From: Levilactobacillus enshiensis
GTDB taxonomy: Bacteria; Bacillota; Bacilli; Lactobacillales; Lactobacillaceae
DNA length: 42,411 nucleotides
Reading direction: 5' to 3'
NCBI RefSeq assembly: GCF_007115095.1
Contig: NZ_SULH01000010.1
Coordinates: 9,670-52,080 of the forward strand
Shown: positions 1-8,247 of the stretch, one piece after another
Layout of the letters: each line of letters begins with the position of its first letter
Numbering within the stretch: position 1 is the first letter of the stretch
Translations under genes and position numbers: made by a program
Notes under the pieces: generated by a model
The model's input: the letters and a program-made list of their open reading frames with translations, nothing else
What the model was told of the DNA's origin: nothing
Databases searched by the model: none

Positions 1-60
1 ACTTACTGACTAAGTAGAACGACGCGCCTGAGCCCATATCTGCCGACCTCTCGGCTGACA
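1..60 (+). repeat. Module A repeat, right part, cut by window start
   Basis: This is the right third of module A: the 3' arm of its second hairpin, then the right outer arm with AGCCCATATCTGCCG. Positions 2-56 are identical to 42357-42411 at the other end of the window. The repeat continues into a B module after a linker of about 85 bases that contains a small imperfect hairpin (about 61-84). No coding potential is visible. Confidence 0.85.
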
Positions 61-142
61 TTGTGTCTTCAGACGACACTGAGACTAACTATAATTATCG
101 TGATCAAGTGGACCGAAAAACGTTAAGTAATCGTTCCTTACA

Positions 143-437
143 GCCGTTGTCGTGATAACATACAGTCAGCGCCGGAGGAGGCCAGGGATGGAGCCAGCCG
201 TGAAGGTGCTGTTAGCTGGTGAGCCAGCTTACAGCACGGGCGCCTTTGGAGACACGTGATTTTCGTGGCTTCAAAGCGAGCGAGAAGACTGGGGTTCTTC
301 CAGTCTGAAGCGTCCCCACAGCAGGCGGAATCCCTGGCAGCCGGAGTGCGCTCAATTTAGCCCAATTCAATGGCACGAATACCTACTGATACTGGGATGG
401 GACTTGAATTTCATCTTTAACCCGTTAGTCATTACCC
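143..437 (+). repeat. Module B repeat, nearly full length
   Basis: Copy of the B module in the same orientation as the preceding A copy, giving an A-B composite. It shows the outer stem GCCAGGGAT / ATCCCTGGC, a long hairpin GTGCTGTTAGCTGG / CCAGCTTACAGCAC, a hairpin built on CACG/CGTG, and AGACTGG / CCAGTCT with a 7-nt loop. Its right tail (about 355-437) matches the tails at 35530-35610 and 38500-38582. It fills most of the gap ahead of the antiporter gene. Confidence 0.85.
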
Positions 438-546
438 TTAGATAGTCGGGAATGACATCTGTGACGGCTTGCGAAACCACTAGTGAATGTTCCCGGATTT
501 TGGCGTATCATAGGACTATTAATATTTACGAAAAGGGGGCGGCCAC

Positions 547-1719
547 GTGGCTTTTTTGGGAACACTCTGTTTGATTCTGGTATTGACGACACTGGCAGGA
601 AACTTTGCCAACCGGCTGGGCGTCCCGGCGGTGATCGGTGAGTTGCTGATTGGGATTATTATCGGGCCAGCCCTGCTCAACTGGGTTCAGCTCAATAGCC
701 TAGTTAGTCTATTTGCCGACATTGGGGTCGTGATCTTGATGTTCTTAGGCGGACTTGAAAGTAATTTGCAACTCTTGATGAAGTATCTCAAGCCGGCCAT
801 TGTGGTGGCGACTTCCGGCGTCATCTTCCCTATCGTCATGATGGGCTTGGCTTCCTGGTGGTGGGGCTTTACACCACTTGAGGCACTGTTTATTGGCGTG
901 ATTTTCTCGGCGACGTCGGTCTCTATCTCTGTGGCCGTTTTAAAGGAATACCACGCACTCGCCACGCGTGAAGGCGCGACGATTCTGGGGGCTGCGGTGG
1001 CTGACGACATTATGGGGGTCATCCTGTTGTCGCTGATGATCAGTTTACTGGCCAGCCAAGGGATTCAAGCCGCTGGGAGTCAACCGGCATTGGGGCTGGT
1101 CTTACTGGAACAGATTGCTTTCTTCGGGGGGACTTACGTCGTGGTCAAATGGATTGCGCCGTACCTGATGCACCTGAGTGAGCGACTCGTGATGGCGTCC
1201 AGTGTCACCATCATGTCGATGGTCATCTGCCTGAGCATGGCGTGGTTAGCGGATATTGTGGGGCTGAGCGGGGCGATTGGTGCCTTCTTCGCTGGAATTG
1301 CTGTGGCGCACACACCGTACCGGGCAGTCTTGGCCGATCACGTGGAACCGCTGGGCAATGCCATCTTTATCCCGGTCTTCTTCGTGAGCGTCGGCCTGAA
1401 CATGACGCTGGATCACTTGGCGGACAATCTCGGCATTATTCTGGGCTTAACGGTCTTGGCCTGCCTGGCGAAACTGTTGGGCTGTGGCTTAGGTGCCCGG
1501 CTGAGTGGCTTTGACCTCAAGAGTAGCACTGTGATCGGCACGGGAATGATTGCCCGGGGGGAGATGGGCTTGATTACTGCACAGATCGGTCATCAAGCCG
1601 GTCTTCTCAACGGAGCGGATTACTCCGCAATGATTTTAGTCATCGTGTTGGCAACGATTATTGCACCGTTGGTATTGAAGCAAGCATTGAAGGCTATGCC
1701 CAAACCGGTTACTGAATAG
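547..1719 (+). CDS. CPA2-family monovalent cation/proton antiporter
   Basis: Predicted integral membrane antiporter exchanging Na+ or K+ for protons, used in pH and salt balance. The 390-residue product is almost wholly hydrophobic with about 12-13 likely membrane helices, the usual size of the membrane domain in this family. Residues 148-156 carry the double-aspartate motif (VADDI), which in characterised CPA2 proteins such as NapA marks the electrogenic ion-binding site. There is no C-terminal TrkA-N/RCK domain, unlike KefB/KefC, so ligand gating by that route is absent. The start is GTG with AAGGGGG about seven bases upstream. It is a single gene closed by a terminator and preceded by an A-B repeat composite. 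The family call is firm; the ion is not determined. Confidence 0.88.
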   Translation: MAFLGTLCLILVLTTLAGNFANRLGVPAVIGELLIGIIIGPALLNWVQLNSLVSLFADIGVVILMFLGGLESNLQLLMKYLKPAIVVATSGVIFPIVMMGLASWWWGFTPLEALFIGVIFSATSVSISVAVLKEYHALATREGATILGAAVADDIMGVILLSLMISLLASQGIQAAGSQPALGLVLLEQIAFFGGTYVVVKWIAPYLMHLSERLVMASSVTIMSMVICLSMAWLADIVGLSGAIGAFFAGIAVAHTPYRAVLADHVEPLGNAIFIPVFFVSVGLNMTLDHLADNLGIILGLTVLACLAKLLGCGLGARLSGFDLKSSTVIGTGMIARGEMGLITAQIGHQAGLLNGADYSAMILVIVLATIIAPLVLKQALKAMPKPVTE

Positions 1720-1723
1720 GCAA

Positions 1724-1756
1724 GAAGGTTCGCTAAACTGGTGAACCTTCTTTTTT
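1724..1756 (+). terminator. Rho-independent terminator of the antiporter gene
   Basis: GAAGGTTC pairs with GAACCTTC across an 11-base loop and is followed directly by six T. Confidence 0.9.
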
Positions 1757-1770
1757 GTAAGAATTTGTGA

Positions 1771-1822
1771 TTGCCCTTTTATCCAGATTAGAATATGATG
1801 AGTGACATTAAGATTATTCTAA
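1771..1822 (+). promoter_or_regulatory. Promoter with overlapping inverted repeat upstream of ABC exporter
   Basis: TTGCCC (1771-1776) and TATGAT (1794-1799) are 17 bases apart. An 8-base perfect inverted repeat, TTAGAATA (1788-1795) and TATTCTAA (1815-1822), straddles the -10 box and the probable start of transcription. That is a typical position for a repressor operator; the regulator is unknown. Confidence 0.6.
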
Positions 1823-1849
1823 TTGCTACGGCAGTTGAGATGAGAAAGC

Positions 1850-3493
1850 GTGACGAAACACATGCGAAAATATCTATTACAACACCGTGGTGAAGTGTCC
1901 GTGAACATCGGCCTTTTGATGGTGATTGAGGCACTGACGGTCTTGGGGTCAGTCCTCAATGCTAATTTATTGAACGCGCTGATCAAGGGGCAACTGCAGC
2001 AATTCTTGGTGGCGGTTGGCCTGCTGATGCTGGACTGGGTCGTGATTGCGGCCTTGAATTACGGGGCATCCGTTCATCAGGAAAAGGTCATTCAAAACAT
2101 TGATATCTCTATTCGACAGGACGTAGCCGATATTTTGATCGCCAAGGATTATGAATCTTACAATTCACGGGCGATGGGAGTTTATGAGTCGTGGGTCAAC
2201 AACGACATTCAGACCATCAACGTTCAGGGGCTACAAAACTTTTTTACCGTGGTTGAGGGAATCTTTGGGACGGCCTTTGCGCTGGCCACTTTGATTGCGT
2301 ACCATTGGAGTCTGGCGTTGTCGGCGCTGATCTTAGCCGGACTGATTATCGTGGCGCCCAAAGTCTTTGATCAGCGAATCATGCAGGCCAACACCCAGTT
2401 GACCCACCAAAATGAGAACTTCGTTGACCGAACGCAAGACGTGATGGGCGTGTTCAACCTGCTCTACGCGTTTCAGGCGTTACGTTTGCTTAAACAGGGC
2501 ATCATTGCGGCGTCCCAGACGCTCAAGCAGTCCTATGTCAACCAACGGCGCGCGCAGAGTAGCGTACAGGTCGTGGGCTTTCTAGGCAACGTCATTTCAC
2601 AAGTTATGCTGATGGGCTTGACCGGGATATTGGCGATGATGAAGTTAGTCTCGATTGGGACGTTAAGTGCCGTGGGTAGTCTGTCGGGCAACATCTTCAA
2701 TAACCTGGGGAATATGAGTACTTACTTGGGAATGATGCGGGGCGTGACCCCCATCTTTGAAAAATTTGACTTGGAACGAGCGAAGTTCCCGACTGAACCT
2801 GATCAGGCAGCAGCGGCAGTGGCCACAACAGCGGCGGTGCCAGACATCATTCAGGTTCACGACCTGAGTTTTGGTTACCACACTGATCACCCGATTTTGC
2901 GCCACGTGAGTTATGACTTTGAGCAAGGGAAGAAGTATCTGATCCTGGGTGAAAGTGGCGGTGGCAAGTCGACCTTTCTAAAGGTGCTGACAGGGTACTT
3001 GACCAACTATACCGGTGAGATTCGGTTGGCCGGTAAGTCGCTCAAAGACTATTCAACCAATCAGTTGGGACAGCAACTCTTGTACTTAGACCAACGACCA
3101 CAGGCATTGACGACTACTGTGCGGGAAAATCTACAGTTGGCCGATGCCTATAGCGATGATGACCTTGTGGCGGTGTTGTTGGCCACCAAACTGTGTCCGG
3201 ACCGGGAACGGGCAGTGGCCTTCTTGGACCAAAGCGTTGGCGATGGCGGCAGTGATCTATCCGGTGGTCAGCTCCAACGGTTGGCTTTAGCACGGGGACT
3301 TCTGCGGCATGTCGGTGTGATTCTGCTGGATGAAGGAACATCGGCGGTCGATACGGCAAACGCGGTGAAGATTGAACGTGACTTGTTAGAGAATCCGGCA
3401 TTGACGTTGATTATGATCAGTCATACACCGCACGCGGAGACGCAACCACTGTTCGATGAGACGATTCAGTTTGCGGAGCTTAATGGCAAATAA
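1850..3493 (+). CDS. ABC transporter, fused membrane and ATPase domains
   Basis: Exporter-type half transporter of 547 residues, the normal length for the class. The first ~300 residues form a six-helix type 1 exporter domain. The rest is an ATPase with Walker A GESGGGKS, a signature LSGGQLQRLALA, Walker B VILLDEGTS and H-loop ISH. It would act as a homodimer, or a heterodimer with a partner not seen here, in the cytoplasmic membrane. The alanine-rich stretch AAAAVATTAAV links the domains. The start is GTG at 1850 with a weak upstream purine stretch; ATG at 1862 is an in-frame alternative. Substrate cannot be told from sequence: lipids, drugs or peptides are all possible. It is monocistronic, with its own promoter and terminator. 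Confidence 0.87.
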   Translation: MTKHMRKYLLQHRGEVSVNIGLLMVIEALTVLGSVLNANLLNALIKGQLQQFLVAVGLLMLDWVVIAALNYGASVHQEKVIQNIDISIRQDVADILIAKDYESYNSRAMGVYESWVNNDIQTINVQGLQNFFTVVEGIFGTAFALATLIAYHWSLALSALILAGLIIVAPKVFDQRIMQANTQLTHQNENFVDRTQDVMGVFNLLYAFQALRLLKQGIIAASQTLKQSYVNQRRAQSSVQVVGFLGNVISQVMLMGLTGILAMMKLVSIGTLSAVGSLSGNIFNNLGNMSTYLGMMRGVTPIFEKFDLERAKFPTEPDQAAAAVATTAAVPDIIQVHDLSFGYHTDHPILRHVSYDFEQGKKYLILGESGGGKSTFLKVLTGYLTNYTGEIRLAGKSLKDYSTNQLGQQLLYLDQRPQALTTTVRENLQLADAYSDDDLVAVLLATKLCPDRERAVAFLDQSVGDGGSDLSGGQLQRLALARGLLRHVGVILLDEGTSAVDTANAVKIERDLLENPALTLIMISHTPHAETQPLFDETIQFAELNGK

Positions 3494-3516
3494 AATTAGT
3501 TATAAAAAAATAGGCA

Positions 3517-3573
3517 ACGGTGAGCTGACCGGTTAACCTGACAAAGGTGGGACGGACAGTCACCGTTTTTTTT
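3517..3573 (+). terminator. Terminator after ABC exporter
   Basis: ACGGTGA (3517-3523) pairs with TCACCGT (3560-3566), running into a T tract to 3573. The loop is long (36 bases) and contains a smaller hairpin around ACCGGTT. Confidence 0.7.
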
Positions 3574-3625
3574 GAAAAAAATTTAACACGACAGTTAATT
3601 TGCAACCACAAATAACTAGAAAGTA

Positions 3626-3790
3626 ATGAAAACTATAAATGAATATACAAACACCGACGCTGCCCTTATTCCAAGGGTTGAAATATCTTTAAATTGTGGG
3701 AGTAATCGACTATCTGTTGGATACAGTACCAACTTTAAACAAAATATCTATGGATATGATAATGATTTGATTATTGAAACTAAAAAATAA
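3626..3790 (+). CDS. Possible 54-residue AT-rich small protein
   Basis: Short open frame from ATG 3626 to TAA 3790. The product has a normal-looking residue mix with one cysteine, many N, Y and T residues, no signal peptide and no membrane segment. Base composition (roughly one third G+C) is clearly lower than in all neighbouring genes, which suggests either recent acquisition or non-coding DNA. The only ribosome site is a weak AGAAAG about five bases upstream. I do not recognise a family. It lies between the ABC exporter terminator and the amidase. A chance frame in AT-rich DNA is a real alternative. Confidence 0.35.
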   Translation: MKTINEYTNTDAALIPRVEISLNCGSNRLSVGYSTNFKQNIYGYDNDLIIETKK

Positions 3791-3969
3791 GCGTTTTCAT
3801 GTAGGCCGAAAACTTGTACTATAGGGAGCGTGAGGTTGACTCCTGTGGGGACCGGTAGCTAACGATTAGTGAATAACAGCAATAGTGTGGTTGCTAGGCT
3901 GTTTATCGTCAGTTACCGTGCGCTTCGGCAGGACACAAATTAGGTTGGAAAAGGTTGGAGGAATTTGGG
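3791..3969. other. Intergenic leader before the amidase
   Basis: No convincing gene. It contains CTGTGGGGACCG (about 3842-3853) and a GGTAGCTAAC stretch that recall the C-type repeat modules, possibly a decayed remnant, and ends in the amidase ribosome site. No clear promoter was found. Confidence 0.3.
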
Positions 3970-6132
3970 ATGAAACAGATTAGGTTTAGTCACTGGTTAA
4001 AGACTAAAGCGGTGTTAGCGGCTGTGGTGGCTGCAACCATGGTGGGTGGCGCCGTCACAGGTGTGGCTGCCAGTGAGACCAGTGTACATAGCACCAGCAA
4101 TAATGCGACCGTCACAGCAACGACCAATAGTCCGCTGACGCTGTCGCAATACGAGCACGCCACGGCGACCCAGCTCGCGCAGATGGTCCGGGATGGCAAG
4201 GTCACCAGTCAGCAGTTGGTTCAGCTGGCCATGACTAAGGTCAAGCAGGATAACCCGCAGCTGAACGCCGTCATCACCATGCGCGAGGCTAAGGCCATGG
4301 ATGAAGCTGCGGCCCTGAAAGATACCGGTCAGCCATTTTATGGGGTGCCAATTTTAATCAAGGGGTTGGCGCAGGAACTGAAAGGGGAGTCGGCAACACA
4401 GGGCCTTCCTTATTCCAGTACGCGAGTTGCATCGTATACCAAGCCATTCGTGTTGCAACTCCAGAGCTTGGGGTTCATTGTCATTGGGCAAACGAATTAT
4501 CCAGAGCTGGGACTGACGAACGTCACAACTTCCAAACTATACGGGGCTGCGGCTAATCCGTGGAACACGGCCGACAATCCTGGTGGGTCTTCCGGTGGTG
4601 CGGCAGCAAGTGTCGCTGACGACATGGTTCCACTGGCAACCGGGAACGATGCCGGTGGCTCGCTACGGATTCCGGCGTCATGGTCCGGCGTGATCGGTCT
4701 GAAGCCATCTGCGGGGATGATCAAGGGCGATAGTGTTGCCAGCACCATGGCAAGCTTCGCCGAGACCAAGAGCATGGCGGACACGCAAACGTTATTTGAC
4801 AATATGCTGAGCGGCAGTGTCACGGCTGAGGCCGCTCCCAAGGACCTGAAGTCGGTGACCATCGCCTATTCGACGAAGTCACCTGTTGGCACGCCGGTCA
4901 GTCAAGATGCCGTGAACGCGGTCACGCAGGCGGTGTCCTTCCTGAAGAGTCAAGGCTTCAATGTGCAACAGGTCGACAGTCCGGTCGATGGTAAGGCACT
5001 GATGCAGGCCTACTACAAGGGCGCGACGACTAGTGGTTTTGCGGCTAACTCGTTCGCACGCTCGGCGTACAAACGGGATCTCTTACCTGATGACGGCAGC
5101 ATCATGACCTATGCGCTGTATCAGGCTAGCAAAAAGCTGACGGCGCCAGACCGAGCCAGCTATGCCAGCGTGGTCGCAACGGCTAAGCAACAGATGGCCG
5201 ATTTCCATCAGAAATACGGGCTGTACTTAACCCCAACGACGGCCACAACGGCACCAAGTAATTCGGATCCGGCCTACTTGCCAGAATACGTGGCAAAGTT
5301 ACGCGACATTGCGTCATTGGACAGTAAGGACCAGATGCAGTTGATCTACGACGCCTGGTTACATGGATTGAGCAAGACGCCATTTACGCAATTGGCCAAT
5401 GTGACTGGCGAACCGGCGATTAGTTTACCTACGTACGTGAGTGCTAGTCGGATGCCATTAGGGATTCAGTTAGAAGCTGCTAAGAACCAGGATCACCTGT
5501 TGTTAGCAATGGGGGACCTCTTTGAAAGCAAGAACCAACTGAAGTTCCGGGATAGCCAGTCCACGGACGAGAATACTGGGAATACCACGGGCACCACGAC
5601 AGCGCCAGCGACGCCCGAGGCCTCGACATCCAGTGAGTCGAAACCAGCAACGTCTGCGTCTAAGCCAACGACACCAGCTACGCCTGTTACTACTGCGCAG
5701 GCACCAAAGCTCATTTATGCTAAGGGTGCACTAAATCTGTATCGGGATGTCAACTTGACGCAGCGCGTGCGTCACTACACGGCTAAGCCGCGGATCCACA
5801 GCCGGACGTTCAAGACGCTGGGGGTCGCTTATGCCAAGAACGGGGCGTTACGTTACCGCGTCAAGGGTGGTTACATTACGGCCAATTCGAAGTTTGTAGC
5901 GGCACTCTATTACCAGCAGAATCCACAGCGCGTGCGGGTCATCGGTCAACACGGTATTTACAGTTATCGGCAGCTGACCTTCAAGTCCAGTCAGCGGGTG
6001 CGGTTGATTAAGAAGGGGAAAGTCTTGAAGATCAAGGCAATTCGCTTCCACGGGCAGACCGCTCGGCTGGAACTCACGAATGGTCAGTTCATTACGGCTA
6101 ACAAGCAGTTTGTGATTCAAAACAAAAGCTAG
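3970..6132 (+). CDS. Secreted amidase-signature enzyme with DUF5776 C-terminal region
   Basis: Predicted exported amide hydrolase of 720 residues. Residues 1-34 are a signal peptide (basic start, hydrophobic core, AxA-like end). Residues about 55-520 are an amidase-signature domain. Its Ser-cisSer-Lys triad is visible as K131 (VPILIKG), S207/S208 (GGSSGG) and S231 (GNDAGGSLRIPAS). A Thr/Ser/Pro-rich linker follows (about 530-580). The last ~140 residues match the DUF5776-type repeats of lactobacillus surface proteins (for example YITANSKFV), likely a wall-binding part. The start is ATG 3970 because GGAGGA lies seven bases upstream; a TTG at 3955 would put that site inside the gene. Amidases are usually cytoplasmic, so the secreted wall-anchored form is notable. 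Substrate unknown. Confidence 0.88.
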   Translation: MKQIRFSHWLKTKAVLAAVVAATMVGGAVTGVAASETSVHSTSNNATVTATTNSPLTLSQYEHATATQLAQMVRDGKVTSQQLVQLAMTKVKQDNPQLNAVITMREAKAMDEAAALKDTGQPFYGVPILIKGLAQELKGESATQGLPYSSTRVASYTKPFVLQLQSLGFIVIGQTNYPELGLTNVTTSKLYGAAANPWNTADNPGGSSGGAAASVADDMVPLATGNDAGGSLRIPASWSGVIGLKPSAGMIKGDSVASTMASFAETKSMADTQTLFDNMLSGSVTAEAAPKDLKSVTIAYSTKSPVGTPVSQDAVNAVTQAVSFLKSQGFNVQQVDSPVDGKALMQAYYKGATTSGFAANSFARSAYKRDLLPDDGSIMTYALYQASKKLTAPDRASYASVVATAKQQMADFHQKYGLYLTPTTATTAPSNSDPAYLPEYVAKLRDIASLDSKDQMQLIYDAWLHGLSKTPFTQLANVTGEPAISLPTYVSASRMPLGIQLEAAKNQDHLLLAMGDLFESKNQLKFRDSQSTDENTGNTTGTTTAPATPEASTSSESKPATSASKPTTPATPVTTAQAPKLIYAKGALNLYRDVNLTQRVRHYTAKPRIHSRTFKTLGVAYAKNGALRYRVKGGYITANSKFVAALYYQQNPQRVRVIGQHGIYSYRQLTFKSSQRVRLIKKGKVLKIKAIRFHGQTARLELTNGQFITANKQFVIQNKS

Positions 6133-6204
6133 GTGATAACCGGGGTGCACGGAATGATGCGCTTCGATAAAGACTTGTGTCCCAAACCTACAGTAGAAAA
6201 TGAG

Positions 6205-6262
6205 TCTGAAAAAAGCCTCCAAGATTGGCCGAAAATGCCGATCTTGGAGACTTTAGACTATG
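6205..6262 (-). terminator. Strong hairpin, T tract on the minus strand
   Basis: CTCCAAGATTGGC pairs with GCCGATCTTGGAG. On the minus strand it is followed by GGCTTTTTT, so it best ends minus-strand transcripts coming from the small membrane gene at 6525-6842. It may also slow plus-strand transcription from the amidase. Confidence 0.7.
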
Positions 6263-6330
6263 TTCAAAAGGTGGCAAGTCTCAAAAGCCTGTCATACCTA
6301 TTCTAATCACAGTATTGAAACTAAAATTAG

Positions 6331-6400
6331 TCAACGGTGGTTGGAGTCGCCTTACCGGCCGGCAGATATGGGCTTAGGCGCGTCGCACCGTTTCAACCAT
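6331..6400. repeat. Short rearranged module A remnant
   Basis: Starts as the left end of module A (CGCCTTACCGGCCGGCAGAT, reading into ATGGGCT), then switches to the reverse complement of the inner right arm (TAGGCGCGTCGCACCG). Both internal hairpins are missing. The open frame crossing it is not a gene. Confidence 0.7.
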
Positions 6401-6411
6401 AGATGTTCGGA

Positions 6412-6458
6412 GCGCAAAAAGAGTCCGGAAATTTTGTCCCAGACTCGATGCTCTTTTT
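6412..6458. terminator. Possible bidirectional terminator
   Basis: AAAAAGAG (6416-6423) and CTCTTTTT (6451-6458) enclose a GAGTC / GACTC pairing. It lies between the converging amidase and 6525-6842 genes, so it could serve both strands. Confidence 0.5.
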
Positions 6459-6524
6459 CGAAGTTCTGCAGGTTTATAAATTCTCCGGCTGGACCTTAAT
6501 CGGAACGGCTGCATGAAGAAAGCG

Positions 6525-6842
6525 TTAAACTAGGATACTGAGAAATTTTAACCAAGTCCAGAGGCCAATAATCAGCCAGAGACCGTAAAAAATGATTAGG
6601 CTGCGTCGAAAAAAGGGTAACCGGTGCCAGCCATGGCGGTGCCAACTGAAAGTATAAACAGTCAGCATGACCAGACTTAACACGCCCATCAGCAAGTTAC
6701 CACCAAGAATCAACGCGTTAGGGTGGGACGGATTGTGTTCGGCCATGCCAATACCGCCGATGGTAAATAAGATGATGGGGAAAACCAGTAGTATCCCATT
6801 GAGGATTCCTTCAATGATTAAGTGGCGTTTCGTTGTTTGCAT
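6525..6842 (-). CDS. Small membrane protein, unknown function
   Basis: Product of 105 residues with about three hydrophobic segments (near 10-30, 44-64 and 80-100) and a basic, histidine-containing loop SWHRHGWHR between the last two. No family recognised. The ATG at 6842 has GGGAGA on the minus strand a few bases upstream. It converges on the amidase and diverges from the secreted protein gene at 7017. The coding call rests on the ribosome site and regular membrane layout. Confidence 0.65.
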   Translation of the reverse strand: MQTTKRHLIIEGILNGILLVFPIILFTIGGIGMAEHNPSHPNALILGGNLLMGVLSLVMLTVYTFSWHRHGWHRLPFFRRSLIIFYGLWLIIGLWTWLKFLSILV

Positions 6843-7016
6843 AAGCCGTCTCCCGTAGTGCCTTCACCATACCACGTTAGGACCAAAGAGTAGCGGCATG
6901 AATCCAGGTCATCTTTAATTTGGTGGCAGGTGCTAATTCGGCTTGCTTTCTAGTGTCAGGTCGCGTAACTTTAAGGGCATAGGATGAACACAGCATTTCC
7001 TGGGGAGGAAAATGAG

Positions 7017-7478
7017 TTGAAAAAACCAATCTTTTTACTGAGCTTAGCGGCAATTACTTTGGGGTTAGGTGCCACCAGTTTGACGTCTGCACAGGCTGCA
7101 ACGTGGCATCAGGGAACACCTAAAGCGTTGCGGCACATCTGGATCTATAATGGTCATGGCGACAACAAGGCGTACATTACTTACGGCAAGTCACTTAGCA
7201 CGGGAAACCTTTTTGCGCTGGACGGGGCCAGTCATCATTATTATCGGCTGCCCGGATATGGCTTGAAAAAGTTGAAATATCAATCGTTGGGCGACCACGT
7301 TTACCGCCTGTCCGGTATTCAGTATTCACCCAAGGGCAGTCAGGTTCAGTTCGATGGTCAACGCTTGAGTTACAAACTGAAACTGACTAAGAATCACCTG
7401 CATTTTTACAAGGGCTATCGCAACTACGACCGGCATGCAAAATTCGCCACGATGAAGACGCCGAAGGGTTTGGAATAG
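7017..7478 (+). CDS. Small secreted protein, unknown function
   Basis: Predicted export product of 153 residues. The first ~27 residues are a signal peptide (KKP start, hydrophobic core, ending SAQAA). The mature part is rich in His, Tyr, Lys and Gly and looks like a small extracellular beta-rich protein; no catalytic motif is evident. The start is TTG 7017 because GGGGAGGAA sits seven bases upstream and the signal peptide begins there. An ATG at 6984 would add an unlikely acidic N-terminus and swallow the ribosome site. It is followed by a terminator and stands alone. Function unknown. Confidence 0.7.
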   Translation: MKKPIFLLSLAAITLGLGATSLTSAQAATWHQGTPKALRHIWIYNGHGDNKAYITYGKSLSTGNLFALDGASHHYYRLPGYGLKKLKYQSLGDHVYRLSGIQYSPKGSQVQFDGQRLSYKLKLTKNHLHFYKGYRNYDRHAKFATMKTPKGLE

Positions 7479-7498
7479 GTATAAGTAATAACATACAG

Positions 7499-7528
7499 GG
7501 CAGGGCTTGCAATGCGCAGGCCCTTTTT
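7499..7528 (+). terminator. Terminator of the secreted protein gene
   Basis: GGGCTTGC pairs with GCGCAGGCCC across a 3-base loop, with one bulge, followed by five T. Confidence 0.75.
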
Positions 7529-7549
7529 GCATACCGTGAAGCCAGTGCC

Positions 7550-7573
7550 TGCTATACTGGGGAAAATAGGAGA
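7550..7573 (+). promoter_or_regulatory. Extended -10 promoter and ribosome site of the acetyltransferase
   Basis: TGCTATACT (7550-7558) is an extended -10 box without a well-placed -35 (TTGCAT is 20 bases upstream). AGGAGA at 7568-7573 serves the ATG at 7583. Confidence 0.5.
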
Positions 7574-7582
7574 TGATCGCGA

Positions 7583-8110
7583 ATGCATGTGACGTTAAAA
7601 CCACTGATAACGGCAGATGCGCCAGCGTTTTGGCAGTTGGCGTATGGAAATGAAGATGCTGCATGGATGCAGTGGAATGGGCCGTACTTTCATGATGAAA
7701 TACCCACTCGTAATCAATTTTTAACGACGATTGCACCGAAAAAGTTCATTGATCAGCCAGATCAGCGCATCATTTGGGTCGATACGGAGATGGTCGGTAG
7801 TGTGTCGTACCATTACGTGGACGGTGACCTACGCCAGTGGCTGGAAGTGGGCATCGTCATTTATCGCCAGAACAAGTGGCAACAAGGTGTCGGTAAGGCA
7901 GCACTGACCCAATGGATCAATCAGGTCTGGGCCCAAACGTCGTTGCCACATCTAGGACTGACAACCTGGTCAGGCAATCTGCGCATGTGTCGACTGGCGG
8001 AAAGCATTGGCTGGCAAGAAGAGGGGCGTATTCGAAAAGTCCGGTATTGGCAAGGCCGGTATTGGGACTCCGTCAAGTATGGTTGCTTACGTGAGGATTG
8101 GCGGAACTGA
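7583..8110 (+). CDS. GNAT-family N-acetyltransferase (RimJ/RimL type)
   Basis: Product of 175 residues, typical for the family that moves an acetyl group from acetyl-CoA to protein N-termini, amino acids or small amines. It starts with the usual MHVTLKPLITADAPAFWQL. The acetyl-CoA loop appears as VIYRQNKWQQGVGKAAL near residues 93-109. The GNLRMCRLAESIGWQEEGR segment (near 133-151) is the classic 'neighbour/kinship' motif of RimJ/RimL relatives. The end (YWQGRYWDSVKYG) is also typical. It has its own promoter and converges on helD. The acceptor is unknown. Confidence 0.88.
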   Translation: MHVTLKPLITADAPAFWQLAYGNEDAAWMQWNGPYFHDEIPTRNQFLTTIAPKKFIDQPDQRIIWVDTEMVGSVSYHYVDGDLRQWLEVGIVIYRQNKWQQGVGKAALTQWINQVWAQTSLPHLGLTTWSGNLRMCRLAESIGWQEEGRIRKVRYWQGRYWDSVKYGCLREDWRN

Positions 8111-8162
8111 CGCGCTGTTATGATGGTTGTGACGGACGAGAACGCGTATAAGCAATCAAATG

Positions 8163-8212
8163 AAAAAGCGTCAATGTCATCCGAGAGATTCAGATGGCAT
8201 TGGCGCTCTTTG
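8163..8212 (-). terminator. Terminator between convergent genes, best for helD
   Basis: AGCGTCAATGTCATC pairs with GATGGCATTGGCGCT with two mismatches. Five A on the plus strand before the stem give a T tract on the minus strand, and CTCTTT follows on the plus strand, so it may work both ways. Confidence 0.8.
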
Positions 8213-8247
8213 GGTACTATGGCGTTGTCAGTCACGACAATCATTAA

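Noticed and set aside
6260..6499. Plus-strand frame of 79 codons
   Set aside because: It crosses a module A remnant and two terminator hairpins, and no ribosome site precedes it.
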